Part shown: positions 19,926 to 30,779 of the stretch, piece by piece
Position numbering within the stretch: position 1 is the stretch's first letter
How the letters are laid out: the number at the start of each line of letters is the position of its first letter
NCBI GenBank assembly: GCA_012862575.1
Contig: BLSF01000027.1
Coordinates: 62,001 to 126,000 of the forward strand
DNA length: 64,000 nt
Reading direction: 5' to 3'
From: Parietichytrium sp. I65-24A
Taxonomy: Eukaryota; Sar; Bigyra; Thraustochytrida; Thraustochytriidae
Translations under genes and position numbers: made by a program
Notes under the pieces: generated by a model
What the model was told of the DNA's origin: nothing
What the model saw: only the letters and a program-made list of their open reading frames with translations
Database searches by the model: none

Positions 19926-21689
19926 ATGTCGGACGAAAGGGTATCGCGCGAGGCAGCTGCCTCGGCGAATGCGCTTCTCCTGTACCACGATGGGGTCCCT
20001 CACGACGGAGCCCTGCCACCTGACTTGGTTCGCTGGTGTAGTCCGGGGGAGCTGAGGGGCTGCTCTTCCCCGTAAGTTATGGGCGAGTCCCTCGGTTATG
20101 GTATGAGTTGCTTTGCAGTGCAGCGTGAGCAGGCATAAAGTTTTTGACGCATTAGCTTTTTCCATTGGCGCAGTTCAATTTGGCCCGCGGAAGGCTCGGA
20201 TTGGGGCACGCTGGTACAGGGCCGATTGGCAGACGGATGGTTTCTGAATGGTTTGGCACTTCTGGCGAGTACATCCCAAGGGAGAAAGGCGCTCAAGAGG
20301 GTCCTCCCAGACACTGAGCACGGCCTGAAAGAAAGCGGGACTTACACTGCGCGATTTTGGAAGGAAAGCTCCTGGGTGGAGGTTCACATTGACGACAAAT
20401 TTCCTTGTGATGTACTTGGGAATCCCCTTTATTCACGAAGCTCCAATTCAAACCACATCTGGGTATTGCTCATCGAAAAAGCATACGCCGTGTTGCATGG
20501 CTCCTATCGTAACCTAGAGTACGGCCGCTCAACTGAGGCGCTTCTCGATCTAACGGGAGGGGTCATTGAATCGATGTCATTGGACTGGCAGGCGGCGCTT
20601 GAAAGGCATTCGACCTCCAAGAGCCCTTTCCACTTATTTGGGCTCTGCATCCCAGCTTCTTCCTCCTCAACCTATGGCTTGCGGCCTCGATCTGACGGTT
20701 TGGCAGCAGGCAAGCTCTACTCAGTAGCCGGCTTTTATGAGCCCCGGGACGGAGTAAGACTTGTCAAGCTGATTGACCTTTTCGGAGTATCCGATTGGCG
20801 CGGAGCATGGGGCAGAGCAGATCCAGCGTGGAGCAAACCGGAGGAGCGGGAAGTCAAAGAGCTTTTGAACCCTGACGACGAATGGCCGAGAAACGAAATG
20901 TACCTCGATTGGGAGGATGTGAAGAAAGCTTTTCCGTCTATCCTTTGCTGTACTTTGTTCGAAGAGGACGTCTGGCAGATGGTAAGCATCGCCGGCCGTT
21001 TTGAGCCAGAGAGTATATATTCTGGCGGTGGCGGAAATCCAAACGACAAGTTTGCATGGCTACAGAATCCGATGGTTTGCTTTTCCCTGGGTGAGACTTC
21101 AGATGTTGGCGTGACTTTAAGACAAGGCAAGGACCCAAGATTGCACGACTTTTTTGTGCCTGAGCTGGACAGAGGATTTCGGTGCACGACAAAAGCTAGC
21201 CCGGCCCACCTCACAATTAGCAAAGGTGGCTTGGGCGTGGTGATGTGCAAATTGGGAGCGTACAAGTGCGGACAATACCGTGTGTCACATCTCAGTCCGG
21301 GCAACCTTGTGGTGCATTCTGGTGCATCATATCAGAATTCATTCTCAGTCTCGTGCCTTGCAAAGAACCTGGAAAAAGGCGACTATGCAATCATCCCTAG
21401 TACATTTGAGACCGGTTGTTTCGGGGACTTTGTACTTGAGATGTGGTGTCGTAAGGGAACAGAGATACACTGCGACGCTAGCAAGGATTTCGTGGAGGCG
21501 ATGGAAACTTTCGGGACTATAAAGTGTGAAGACGACGAGGACGGTGCCGCGAAGGACGGAGCGCTTGGAACTCCGATCCCAAAGTTCACTTCGGAGACAA
21601 GCTCGGCTTCAGAAACTGAAGCCGTGTCGCATCTCGCCCTAGAGTTTGGTGCAACACAGCGACTTCTCACGTCGCTGTTAAGCATGTGA
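19926..21689 (+). CDS. Calpain-like protein lacking the catalytic triad
   Basis: Exons 19926-20071 and 20174-21689 flank a 102-bp intron (GTAAGT...GGCGCAG, phase 2), giving about 553 aa. The calpain protease fold is clear: LVQGRLADGWFLNGLALLA, HIWVLLIEKAYAVLHGSY, EALLDLTGG, and a C-terminal domain III-like beta sandwich ending in YAIIPSTFETGCFGDFVLEM. All three catalytic residues are replaced: Cys by Gly70 (usual DCWFL reads DGWFL), His by Lys229 (GHAYSV reads GKLYSV), Asn by Asp250 (RNPWG reads IDLFG). It therefore cannot act as a normal cysteine protease. A regulatory or binding role is inferred, as for other inactive calpains. An upstream in-frame ATG exists at 19785, but the MSDERV start fits better. 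Confidence 0.87.
20072..20173 (+). other. Intron of the calpain-like gene
   Basis: 102 bp, CCCC|GTAAGT donor and GGCGCAG|TTC acceptor, phase 2. It joins the N-terminal segment to WPAEGSDWGTLVQGRLADG. Confidence 0.75.
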
Positions 21690-21800
21690 AAAATAACAAT
21701 CTTCTTTATTTTTTATTTACCCGTATGAATGAAGCTTGCTTGATCTGTAGCAAGCTTGGGCAAAGGCAGAGCAGGGAGGGACGAATTCGTTGAGCGAGCA

Positions 21801-24232
21801 TCACTCCATAAATGCTTGGGGCAAAATTGGGATTGGGACTTGCAGTGCTCCAGAGTTGTTGCGCAGCAGCTTATTTGCGCTCCTTATGTCCTTTTTAGTT
21901 TGAGTGTGAACCGCTTTCCAGTCTCTGTGCGGATACTTTACAAAAAGCTCCAACAACTCATCGTGAACAGCCAGACCGACGCGATGTAGTCCATGAGCCG
22001 TGATAAGCCCACGTTCATATGCAATAGAAGCTGCGCCAACATAGGTTTCAAAAAACACAATGTTTAAGTCTTCCCAGCGGCTCTCGCGGTCCCCTCGGGG
22101 GAAGAGTGAAAGAAGGGAGTCGTCTTCGTTGGACTGAATTTTGTGAATGAAACACATCTTCACTTTGTCTCTGACAGGTTCACGGGTGGAGATTAGCTCG
22201 GCAGTGAGCAAGTCGCCTTGGCCGTTATCTCCAAAGAAGACCATCTGGTACTCCGGGTAGAGGACAGCGTACCTTTCTATGCTCTCTACTTTTTGCTTGC
22301 CGACAGACTCCCAGTTTCGGTTCGTGATCGCGCGAGCAGCAGCTAAGGTGGACTCCACGTGCTGAAGCTCCGCGCTATTTACTCCATGAAGACCACCCTC
22401 GTCGTCGTCATCTTCAACGCCCACCTCTTGGGTCATTTCAACTGGGTCAGCTTTACCTCGGCGCATTCTCGCCTTCTTTTTCGCCTTGAGATGGAGCGAA
22501 GATATCATTGCGAGCGTCATATCATACCAATCCACCGCGGCGAGCTGCAGCCTCTCCCAGAATCTAAAAACTAGAGCCAGCGTACCTGAGCTTAGAGAGC
22601 CAGAAAGCATTGTGGGAGTGCAATGCATGCGACCCTCATTGACCAGCTTGTGGAAGCGGCGGTACGAGCCGTTTTCTGCCACATCCTTAAATACGTGAGG
22701 CCTTGCGCTGACGAAAACGAGATTTCCATCTTTCCAAAGGTCAATGTTATCCTCCATGCTAAGACCCGCTTTTTTGCTGGTGATCGTCAACTTTTGCTTT
22801 TGTGGAGGGACATTGAATCTTGCCTGGACATTCTCCTGTATATGCATCACAGTCTCCTTGGCACTGCACTCTACGTCAAAGATGCCGCCTCCTTGTTGCC
22901 ATGGAACCTGGACCTCCACATTCACGTGCTGCGTCCTTCCAGCAATACTATCTTCGGAATCTGGCTCTGCGGCAGTAGAGCGTGCCGTGAGGTCGAGCTC
23001 CTCATATAGCGCTAGAACACCGGGGTACACTGCATGTCGCGGAAATCTGGGATCGGCGCCTGCACACAGACAAAATGATGATTTGTTAGCCGAGCTCGCG
23101 GGAAATGCACGATTATGTGCGAGCTGCACACACACGAAGAAAAAAAAGAAAAACAACAGCAATACTTACCTGCTGGAAATGCACCTCCGCTGCACGAGAG
23201 TGTGTCGTCCACATCGCTGAGAATTTTTAGTGGCGTGTGATGCCTGGAGGCGTTCTCCTTAAGCACAACCTTGCCCTCCTCTTTAATGTGCTTGAGCATC
23301 TTTTTCCGAATGTCAGGACGCACAATGTCGATGAAAATGAATTTGTATAGGTTGTTGAAATCTCCGCTGGAATCAAGCATGTTTTTCAACAGGGTGAGCT
23401 CGGACCCCTTTGCGCCACAGAAAACATTCGCAGACCATTCCATTTGCTGCTTAAAGAAGGGTAGGGTCTGGGACCTCATGAGCCCGTGCAGCACTGACGC
23501 ACGGGCTATAGTGGTGAGATCGTTGTGACGTTCTTCCATCAAGTACTGGAGAATGTTGTTCATTTGCCGCCCATTGGTTCCGTGAGTGAAGAGTTTGGGC
23601 ACATTTACGCTTTCGAGAATGTGGTTTAGCTCTTCAGCGTTGGCTCCCTGCATGACTTTGCGAAGATTCTCTTGGCGCTCGTCGATTTGCCCCCGAAACC
23701 ATGCACTAAAACGGCGAACTTGTGAAGTGAAGACAAGGCGGTCTAGTGTCCTACTAAAATACTGCTGCTTGGATCGAGCGAGAAAGTCTTTTTCGCTCAC
23801 CACGCTCGAATCCAGAATTGCTGATGATGTGCGCCTGCTACGACGCGCAGACGCAGAATCTGAGCTATTGCTCTTGCTCTGCGTGGTCTGCGCTCGTGAC
23901 AAACGCTGGATCTCAAGCAAGCGGTCCTGGAATTTGCTTCCCCTGTGTTCTTGGAAAGAAACTAGACCGGATTCCACGATGCTTTGAACAACAACTGCAT
24001 AGTACAATGGCAACACCACCCCGAAAACGATCGCCATGCTCAGCGGATGACGGTTTACCGTGACAAAGAACAGAAGCGGGGAATCCGGTGCGAGCAAAGC
24101 AAGGCTTGTACCGCTCCACAACACCAGCACATAGAACACGAATTCGATTGTGGGGCGATGCCATGCCTGACCTTCCGTCACAACAAACAGCAGCACCAGC
24201 CCCAAGAGGCCAAGCATGCCCTGCACGAACAT
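21801..24232 (-). CDS. APP1-like phosphatidate phosphatase with inserted ubiquitin-like domain
   Basis: Exons 24232-23170 and 23059-21801 flank a 110-bp intron (GTAAGT...GTGTGCAG, phase 1), giving about 773 aa. Three or four hydrophobic segments lie in the first ~90 residues, then a helical region. The HAD-type catalytic core follows: DVDDTLS (340-346), YPGVLALYEEL (366-376), FVSARPH (470-476), TPTMLSGSL, and FFGDNGQGD. This matches the APP1/DUF2183 family, which dephosphorylates phosphatidate or diacylglycerol pyrophosphate. Between YPGVLALYEEL and SARPH lies an extra segment of about 75 residues (about 399-471) with ubiquitin-like spacing: VNVEVQVP, IFDVECSAKETVMHIQENVQ, NVPPQKQKLT, LWKDGNLVFV. 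The splice restores the HAD reading frame. The family assignment is firm; the ubiquitin-like call is by pattern. Confidence 0.85.
23060..23169 (-). other. Intron of the APP1-like gene
   Basis: 110 bp, GCAG|GTAAGT donor and GTGTGCAG|GCG acceptor, phase 1. It joins GGAFPAG to ADPRFPRHAVYPG. Confidence 0.85.
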
Positions 24233-24421
24233 CTCTCCCTGCGTTTCCCGCTCCGAAAGCCTTCCGTCAGCTCAGCTTGTTCGCGCTGTTCCGCCGCAGC
24301 GAGAGCTTTTCCCTGGGCGAATGAGAGACAACGGGAGCACGGGGATGAGCGCTTGGCCGCCGCACGCGTGAACCAGCGAAGCACAGTGGAAACGCCAAAC
24401 TGTACTGATGTAATGTGTGCA

Positions 24422-24456
24422 TGAACCATGAACTGCGAACTGTGAACTGTGAACCT
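24422..24456. repeat. GAACTGT short tandem repeat
   Basis: About four imperfect copies of a 7-mer, GAACTGY, some 200 bp upstream of the APP1-like start. Confidence 0.75.
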
Positions 24457-25302
24457 GAGCGAGCACGTGTGTGTGCAACGCGACTTCCCTATACCCCAGC
24501 TACGGCTTCCCATAACACCTCCTCCATTGCGAATGAGGTCGCTGCAATTACTTAGCAAACCACTGTTTTGTGCGGTCTCAGTGGTCTCATAGTAGTTAGT
24601 TTGTTTGTTGTAGGAGTGAGGGTAGTGAGGGAGATAGAGGAGGGTACTCAATGACTATCACGATTACTGGGACTCATAGTAATTCTCGTATGGAGACTCG
24701 TGCACTCCTCCCTTCTTGCCACTGCTATCCTCTGCTGGTAACTGAAACCGATTCGATTCTAAAATCAAGGAGAGAAGGCGAGAGAAGGCGAGATGATGAA
24801 TGAAGGAGAAGAAAAAATGGCGACTGGCAGTAAGTAAAGCAATGGGCAGCGAGCAAGTGACAATAAAAGCTTTTATTCGAATGGGCATGTCATGAGTACC
24901 TCTGAGTTGGAAACCTCGAGCTTTTTACTCCTTCGGCTCCTTTGGCTCCTTCGGCCTTCCGGCCTGGATAAACCATGATAAACCTGTCCTTTCCGGCACT
25001 GACATGAGTACCGGTATCATCAAACTGTAGTTTTTGATCAAGATTGACATGAGGTCTGAATTCTTCTCTCAGAATGCATTGTTCACTGATGTTGACTGTG
25101 ATGCTCACTGATGCCCACTGTCACTTCCATGAGTTGCATCGCAGAATCTCGACCATTGTCGCTGTCAGTACTGGGTACTCAGTTAGCGTATCTTGCGATA
25201 CCGAACAAACAGAACAACCCATGGAGCTCGTTGGAGACTCTTTCCTCGCTCAGGCTCAGGATGGCTCAGGCTTCTCATGCTTCTCAGGGTCGTCATCTCC
25301 AG

Positions 25303-25360
25303 GCGACTGCAACTGAAACTGGAACTGCAGCTGCAACTGCGACTGCGACTGCGGTTGAGC
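25303..25360. repeat. CAACTG/CGACTG hexamer repeat
   Basis: About eight imperfect hexamers of the type C-R-A-C-T-G just upstream of INPP4. Confidence 0.75.
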
Positions 25361-25538
25361 GTGCTCAGAGAGCCTTGCGTCCCCACTGTCGAAAGGGCCC
25401 GCAGTGGAGGCAGTTGGGACAGCTGGGACAGCTCAGGAGTGGGCCAACCTGGGAGCAGCACGGAACCTGAAGGGATCAGTTGGGAGGCAAAGGTTACGAG
25501 CAGACGCTTGTGTGAAGAAAGGTAGGAAAGAAGAAACG

Positions 25539-28500
25539 ATGCTCTTGCACGTGTCGGTGACCGTGCGAGAGCCACAGTTCTCTCTCGACGCAGGGTTTAT
25601 CCGCCTGTCCCAGCATAGAGGAAGGTCGGGCAGCAGCCAAGCTACGCACGATCCCCGGCGTCCTTCTCTCGGTCGACGGCAGCCTTCGGGGAGCGAGGAG
25701 GAGCAAAGTCTGCGGGACGATCTTCTGTTTGGGAGAAATCCACACCAGAGATACTCCGACGTGCGCTGTACGAACTCGGCAGCACTGAGAGAACAAACGG
25801 ATACCGACTTCAAGGTAATTCTCTCTTTTTTCGCGAGTGGTCCATGCAAATTGGCGTTCGAGCTATGTGCTGGTGCGCCCAAGCTTTCTGATCCGCAGGC
25901 TGGAGGTTCTCTGGCGGTTGGCACATGTGCTTTGGAGTCTATTGTGGACAACTCGCCGTTGCTGCTTCCTCTGGTGTTATCGAGCGAGGCTGCTGACAAT
26001 CTCGGGGTCCAGGACCGGGTTAAAACAGTGACTTTAGAAGTCAGATTGGTTCGGCATCAAATTTGGGAGGTGTTATGCAGAGATGTTCTCTTGCCAATCG
26101 CGTGGGACTATTTGTACAACCCAGTAGTTCGTAGCTTTTCATTCCCAGATCTGCGAGACGCTTATTTTCCGAACTCTGCAGGAAAACCCAGCAAGCAGAT
26201 CATTGCGAACGAGGTGCTGTTGGAGAACATTATGACATACCATATTCCGTCGCAGTATCTGCACTTGCGACTGGCTCAAGTCGGGGTGAAAGTCAGGCGA
26301 TGGGAAAGCTTTTTAAATGATGTAAGAATAGCCTGCTGCAGTTTCAAAGACCCTCGTGAAGCTGCGAGGACAGGTTACCAGCTTATAGAGCTTAAAGTTT
26401 TTGGCGCAAGACACCTCGAGCAAGTGCAATATGAAGACTCCTCGTCCTCTCGCGCAAAGAAGGGAATTTCAGGGGCGTTCAGTACATTTATGCAATCAGC
26501 AAACAGGGTGTCACGGAAAGCCGAAGCTTTTGGCTTCGACGGCGTGAGCTTGCTTAAGACAGAGGAAAACGGCGCAGTGCCTGCGAATCGACTAAGCTGC
26601 CCCTATGTTGAAGTGTCATTTCAACACCCTGCGGGGCATTGGGTCAAAGTTGGAAGGACAACCACAGAGAGCAGGACTCGAGATCCAACATTCAGCAAGA
26701 TGTTACGAGAGAGCGCTCATGCAACTATTTCAGCCCAGGGGAATCTGTGCTTCTTCATTCCTTGCATCTCACATCTGAGCATATTATTTGAAGTGTATCA
26801 TGAAAGAAGGGAGGGTTTATCGCAGAGGCTGGTGCCTGTACGTATGGCAAGGTGCTGCTGCGAACTTTCATTCCTATTGAGTAATCGAGGTCACGACGGT
26901 CGCGTGACACTAAACTTAGAAGCCTTTGCGGACTCGGCTGCCAACCGTAGCATGGGTTCCCTTGACTTGGCCATCTCAACCAATATGGATACTTCTGCGG
27001 AGCTATTTCATCCGGATGTGCGCCCAGTGCTTGTAGACAACCCGATGCTATTCAACTGGCCTTTAGAATGGGTCGAAAAGCACGTTGCAGAGTTGGAAAA
27101 AGACATGCGCGAGTTGAAAGGTTTTTTGTCAGCAGCGCAAAGCGGGGAGGATGCAGTCTTTGAAAGCGAGACCATGGAACAATCTTTCTCGTCGACGTGC
27201 TTGAAGGAGTCCACACGAAAAAAGGAGAACGAAGTTGGCGCTCTGGCAACAAATTTGCACACCTCCTATTTTATCCTTCAAACCAGTGAGGGGAACTTAG
27301 AAACGGTAAGCGATGGCGCAAATGCCGTGGAAAGCTTGGCCGTGCCTGCAATGCCGCCACGGCCAGCAGCACAAGGCGACAGCGTGGACAAGACTCACGC
27401 TGCCGCGCAGCGCACTCGGCCAAAGGCTCCATCACGACCGCCACCACCACCGCCTCCGCCTGCGAAGAGCTTTTCACCCCCCGGCTTGGATCATAGCGGT
27501 GCTCGGCTCGCCCCTGCTGCCCCTAGCCGTCCGCCTCCTCCTCGACCAAGTACATCCAGCTCTTTGTCTCCTGCTCCTGACCCTCCAGCGTCAATTCTGC
27601 AAAATCGGCCATCTTCCTCCAGGGCTAGTAAGCAGTTCAAGCCAAATTTGTTTGGTATTTTTCCGATGACTACGTGCGGAGCGCCGGCAGCCCATTGCCT
27701 CGGGTTTCAAAAATCGCTGTACCATGAGGGCGAAATATTACAGAACTTCATTCAAGCCGACTCGAATGGATGGACTCCATGGAATCCACAGAGCTTGCCC
27801 ACGGAAAACCTAAGCGACCCGCAATCTCAAAATCTTATCAAGCGTTGGCAAGAACACGCCAGCGTTGATAGGAAATTTTACTTGAGGGAGTCCGTAGTCC
27901 TAAGCCAAGCAATCAGCGCACTGACGGCGTGTTTCGTCAGCGAGCTGATTCTTCGTGTCGCGGGAAGCGAGATGTTGGCGGACCATGTCTCTCGGTGGCG
28001 TTGGAGCGGAGCCTTGACGGACGTATTCCTGCCTTCTCGAAGTCAGGTCGCTGAGGGAAGCGTGGATGCAACGAATGCGCCGCGGCCATGTGTCCGCCAA
28101 GTTGAGACATGCCGCATGTGGGTTCGCCAGCTCTTCGAAGTCGGATTTTTAATTGGCTGGGAAAGCCTGGTGTCGGCGCAAGGAAAGGAGCTAGTGATGC
28201 TCGAAGACGCGATAGCTGGGCTGGAAATTCTAGAGAGAGATTGCTGCATTAAATTGATGTCACACGATGAACTAGAACGCGAGAAGAAGAACGTGGGATT
28301 CGTTCAGTCCATTGAGAATCCAAGACTGGGGTCGGGGCCGCGCAGATTCCGCATCAGCGTCGCTGTCGAAGAGGACAAGGGCACTGAGATCCGACAATGG
28401 CCAACTCGTGGTCGCATCTGCATCCGCGTCGGATTGCACCAGAGTGACTTTGATCGTCTGGTCCTGAAGAGCGGAGCGAGTGCTTCCAGGCTTGCGGAAG

Positions 28501-29126
28501 GCTTTCATGTGGTACCAGTTCTGTTCACTCAGGGCATCAACGAAACCCAGACTTTTGCGAACCTGTCCACCATACTGCGAGAATCTCCAGGAAGTTCTCG
28601 TCAAGTAGGGCTAAATCGAGGGAGCATGGAAAAGATTTGCAGATACTACGAGCGATATGTCCGTTGGTTGCAAAACGTGAACAAAGGAGAGCTCGACGCG
28701 GAGAGCAATCTTTTGCGATCCTCCATAGAGAGGCTGAAAAGCACGGTGCAAAGCCAGCAAAAAGCACAGAAGGAGGTGCGGGTTCTCACAGATGCGGCAG
28801 ATGCCGTACGAGCTCTCAATGGCGGGCGGATCACATTTTGTAAATCTGGGAAGGATCGAACTGCAATGTCGATTACCCTTGAACAAGCGAGGCTGCTTAA
28901 GTCCATGCCATCTGTGGGATCCTCCGTGCTTCAACTCGAAGACGAAGTTGCAATTGCCAATATATGGAGAGAATTTGGAACTCGAATGGTCGTTGCCGAG
29001 AAGAACGTTGGGCGACCCAAGTACTCCTTCAACATGGCGCAAAGGCAGCTTTTGCCGGGTGCCTATCGGCCTCCAGTGTCCACGGTTCAAGATTTTTTCA
29101 CATCGGTAACAGCCAGAGACTCCTGA
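25539..29126 (+). CDS. INPP4: INPP4-type inositol polyphosphate 4-phosphatase
   Basis: 1195 aa. INPP4 enzymes remove the 4-phosphate of PI(3,4)P2 and act on endosomal or plasma membranes. The CX5R catalytic loop is CKSGKDRTAM (Cys1101). Other family marks are TTCGAPAAHCLGF, VPVLFTQGINETQTFA, EELVMLEDAI-like helices, and near the end NVGRPKYSFNMAQRQLLPGAYRPP. The N-terminal ~600 residues contain segments like C2 domains (LIELKVFGARHL and following strands). A Pro-rich insertion (with PPPPPPPP) sits near residues 640-700. The ATG at 25539 (AAACGATGC) was used; the longer frame would start at GTG. There is no intron. Confidence 0.9.
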   Translation: MLLHVSVTVREPQFSLDAGFIRLSQHRGRSGSSQATHDPRRPSLGRRQPSGSEEEQSLRDDLLFGRNPHQRYSDVRCTNSAALREQTDTDFKVILSFFASGPCKLAFELCAGAPKLSDPQAGGSLAVGTCALESIVDNSPLLLPLVLSSEAADNLGVQDRVKTVTLEVRLVRHQIWEVLCRDVLLPIAWDYLYNPVVRSFSFPDLRDAYFPNSAGKPSKQIIANEVLLENIMTYHIPSQYLHLRLAQVGVKVRRWESFLNDVRIACCSFKDPREAARTGYQLIELKVFGARHLEQVQYEDSSSSRAKKGISGAFSTFMQSANRVSRKAEAFGFDGVSLLKTEENGAVPANRLSCPYVEVSFQHPAGHWVKVGRTTTESRTRDPTFSKMLRESAHATISAQGNLCFFIPCISHLSILFEVYHERREGLSQRLVPVRMARCCCELSFLLSNRGHDGRVTLNLEAFADSAANRSMGSLDLAISTNMDTSAELFHPDVRPVLVDNPMLFNWPLEWVEKHVAELEKDMRELKGFLSAAQSGEDAVFESETMEQSFSSTCLKESTRKKENEVGALATNLHTSYFILQTSEGNLETVSDGANAVESLAVPAMPPRPAAQGDSVDKTHAAAQRTRPKAPSRPPPPPPPPAKSFSPPGLDHSGARLAPAAPSRPPPPRPSTSSSLSPAPDPPASILQNRPSSSRASKQFKPNLFGIFPMTTCGAPAAHCLGFQKSLYHEGEILQNFIQADSNGWTPWNPQSLPTENLSDPQSQNLIKRWQEHASVDRKFYLRESVVLSQAISALTACFVSELILRVAGSEMLADHVSRWRWSGALTDVFLPSRSQVAEGSVDATNAPRPCVRQVETCRMWVRQLFEVGFLIGWESLVSAQGKELVMLEDAIAGLEILERDCCIKLMSHDELEREKKNVGFVQSIENPRLGSGPRRFRISVAVEEDKGTEIRQWPTRGRICIRVGLHQSDFDRLVLKSGASASRLAEGFHVVPVLFTQGINETQTFANLSTILRESPGSSRQVGLNRGSMEKICRYYERYVRWLQNVNKGELDAESNLLRSSIERLKSTVQSQQKAQKEVRVLTDAADAVRALNGGRITFCKSGKDRTAMSITLEQARLLKSMPSVGSSVLQLEDEVAIANIWREFGTRMVVAEKNVGRPKYSFNMAQRQLLPGAYRPPVSTVQDFFTSVTARDS

Positions 29127-29550
29127 AACGTTTCCGCCAGCCGATAGGTGCTGTTCATCAAAGTGTTCCAAGAAACATTATTAGGTAGTAAAGTACCTTC
29201 AAGGACTTCAAGGTGTGCTCCTAAAACTTGCTACTGGCGTGCTGTATAAGGGTATCGTAGACCATACTTTCCAAACAAGAAACGCCTTTCGCGCCTCGCG
29301 CACCCTTGCACCATCCTCACCATCAATCAATCCACACCATCCACTTGTTGCAGAGAGACGGAGAGACCGACGAGAGAGCCGAGAGCACACCACGCATCGA
29401 CAAAGCTCGCGCCAAGGATGCCAAGGAGGGCACCACCACTAGACAAAGTGGAATACAGTAGCGGGTAATTTCGGAGGAAAGCTTCCTTTCAGCTCGGAAG
29501 AAAAATGCCTTATGAAAGAATTGACTGTGGCTATGTGTGCATTTTTTTTC

Positions 29551-29635
29551 TCTGATTCTGAATTTCTGAATTTCTGACGTGAATTCTGAATTTTCTAATT
29601 GTAAATTCTGGAAATGAATTTTTGAATTCTGAAAA
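29551..29635. repeat. TTCTGAATT-type direct repeats
   Basis: Several imperfect copies of TTCTGAATT lie 3' of INPP4. Similar GAATTCTGAATT or TTCAGAATTC stretches occur near 2365, 35588, 39478 and 46313, mostly downstream of or between genes. Confidence 0.6.
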
Positions 29636-30156
29636 TGCCATGTTGTGATTGATGTGCAAGTTCGCCCTCAAGCCATCCAAAAGAGACTGGCGAAAGAGAT
29701 AAGATGTAGTACTATGAGTAGAAATAGTAACAGCACAACCACCAAGGTTCTAGGAGTCATACGTCAACTTTGGTAGGTCCAGCTACTAGCTCGTCCTACA
29801 GATCTTCCTCTCCACGGGTAGCGTTCCCATTACTACCGTAGTTGATACGGTAGGACTGAGAACTAGGAAGTGGTGGGTAGGCATCGGGTCTATGGTCGTG
29901 AGATTTGAGATCTGAACAGCTCTCCAAGCGACGGCTAGCGTTTACTCTATTATCACCTATCTGTGGCCTCCAGTAGCCATAGTCACCAGATTAGATGTGT
30001 GTCGGGAGGCTACTGTATCAAGTATATCTCCCTAGCCGGGTTTCCAACCGAACCAGTCTAAGAATTAGGGACTGTCACGCACGAGTCATCATCGCACGAT
30101 CCATCAATCGATCGGCTAATCGACGCTTAGCACCAACTAGAAAACCTGGCTGATGG

Positions 30157-30172
30157 ATCGATCATGATCGAT
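30157..30172. repeat. Perfect 16-bp palindrome
   Basis: ATCGATCATGATCGAT is its own reverse complement. It stands in a region rich in GATC and CGAT. Confidence 0.8.
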
Positions 30173-30658
30173 GGTGATGCTGGAGAGCAATGACATTAAT
30201 GACATTTCGGAATCACCCGTCACGCATTCGAGAGGGGGGAGATGGGGGGAGAGCGATCGGAGAGACGGAGACAGATGCTTTCATCGGAGCGGCCTTGCCC
30301 GACAAGTACGCCCAGTTCTGAAGTTCTATAATCTATAAAATGCGAATGAATGAATGAACGAATAGGAAAAAAATCATGTGCTGTTTCTGAGCTTAAATTC
30401 CAACATGTGCCAGTGCAATCATGTGCAATCGGGACCTAAAGGAGCGGTCGTCGTGCTCCCCAGCTTTGATTGAGAAAAAGTTATCCCGAGTGCCCGAGCG
30501 TGTACATTTTCACATTTCTAAATCTCAACTAACTGTAAACTCGCTCTGGTTTGATGCTGTATTTCGGACTGTGAATGTTCAGAACATAAAGCGTGCGAAA
30601 AATTGCGAAAAGAGACCTGTCTGCGTCTTGGCGCAAGTAGTACTCATTACTGAGTACC

Positions 30659-30673
30659 GTACTGACAGCGAGT
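30659..30673. promoter_or_regulatory. Partial copy of the recurring 17-nt motif
   Basis: GTACTGACAGCGAGT matches the first 15 positions of the 15356 copy with one change. It lies about 430 bases upstream of the next gene's ATG. Confidence 0.35.
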
Positions 30674-30745
30674 GTATAGTAGTGCAAAGAAACATTGTGA
30701 GAGACAGACAAACTTGGAAAGAAGCAGTCGAACTGGAAGAGGACT

Positions 30746-30779
30746 TGGAAGGAAGGAAGGAAGGAAGGAAGGAAGGAAC
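30746..30779. repeat. (GGAA)n microsatellite
   Basis: About eight GGAA units, with more diverged units to about 30812. Confidence 0.9.

Larger units (their letters stand above)
24233..25538. other. Divergent intergenic region between two lipid-phosphatase genes
   Basis: 1.3 kb between APP1-like (-) and INPP4 (+). It contains a GAACTGT tandem stretch at 24422-24456, a TCGGCTCCTTTGGCTCCTTCGG repeat near 24935, GTACTGGGTACTCAG near 25166 and a CAACTG/CGACTG repeat at 25303-25360. No separate gene was recognised. Confidence 0.55.
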
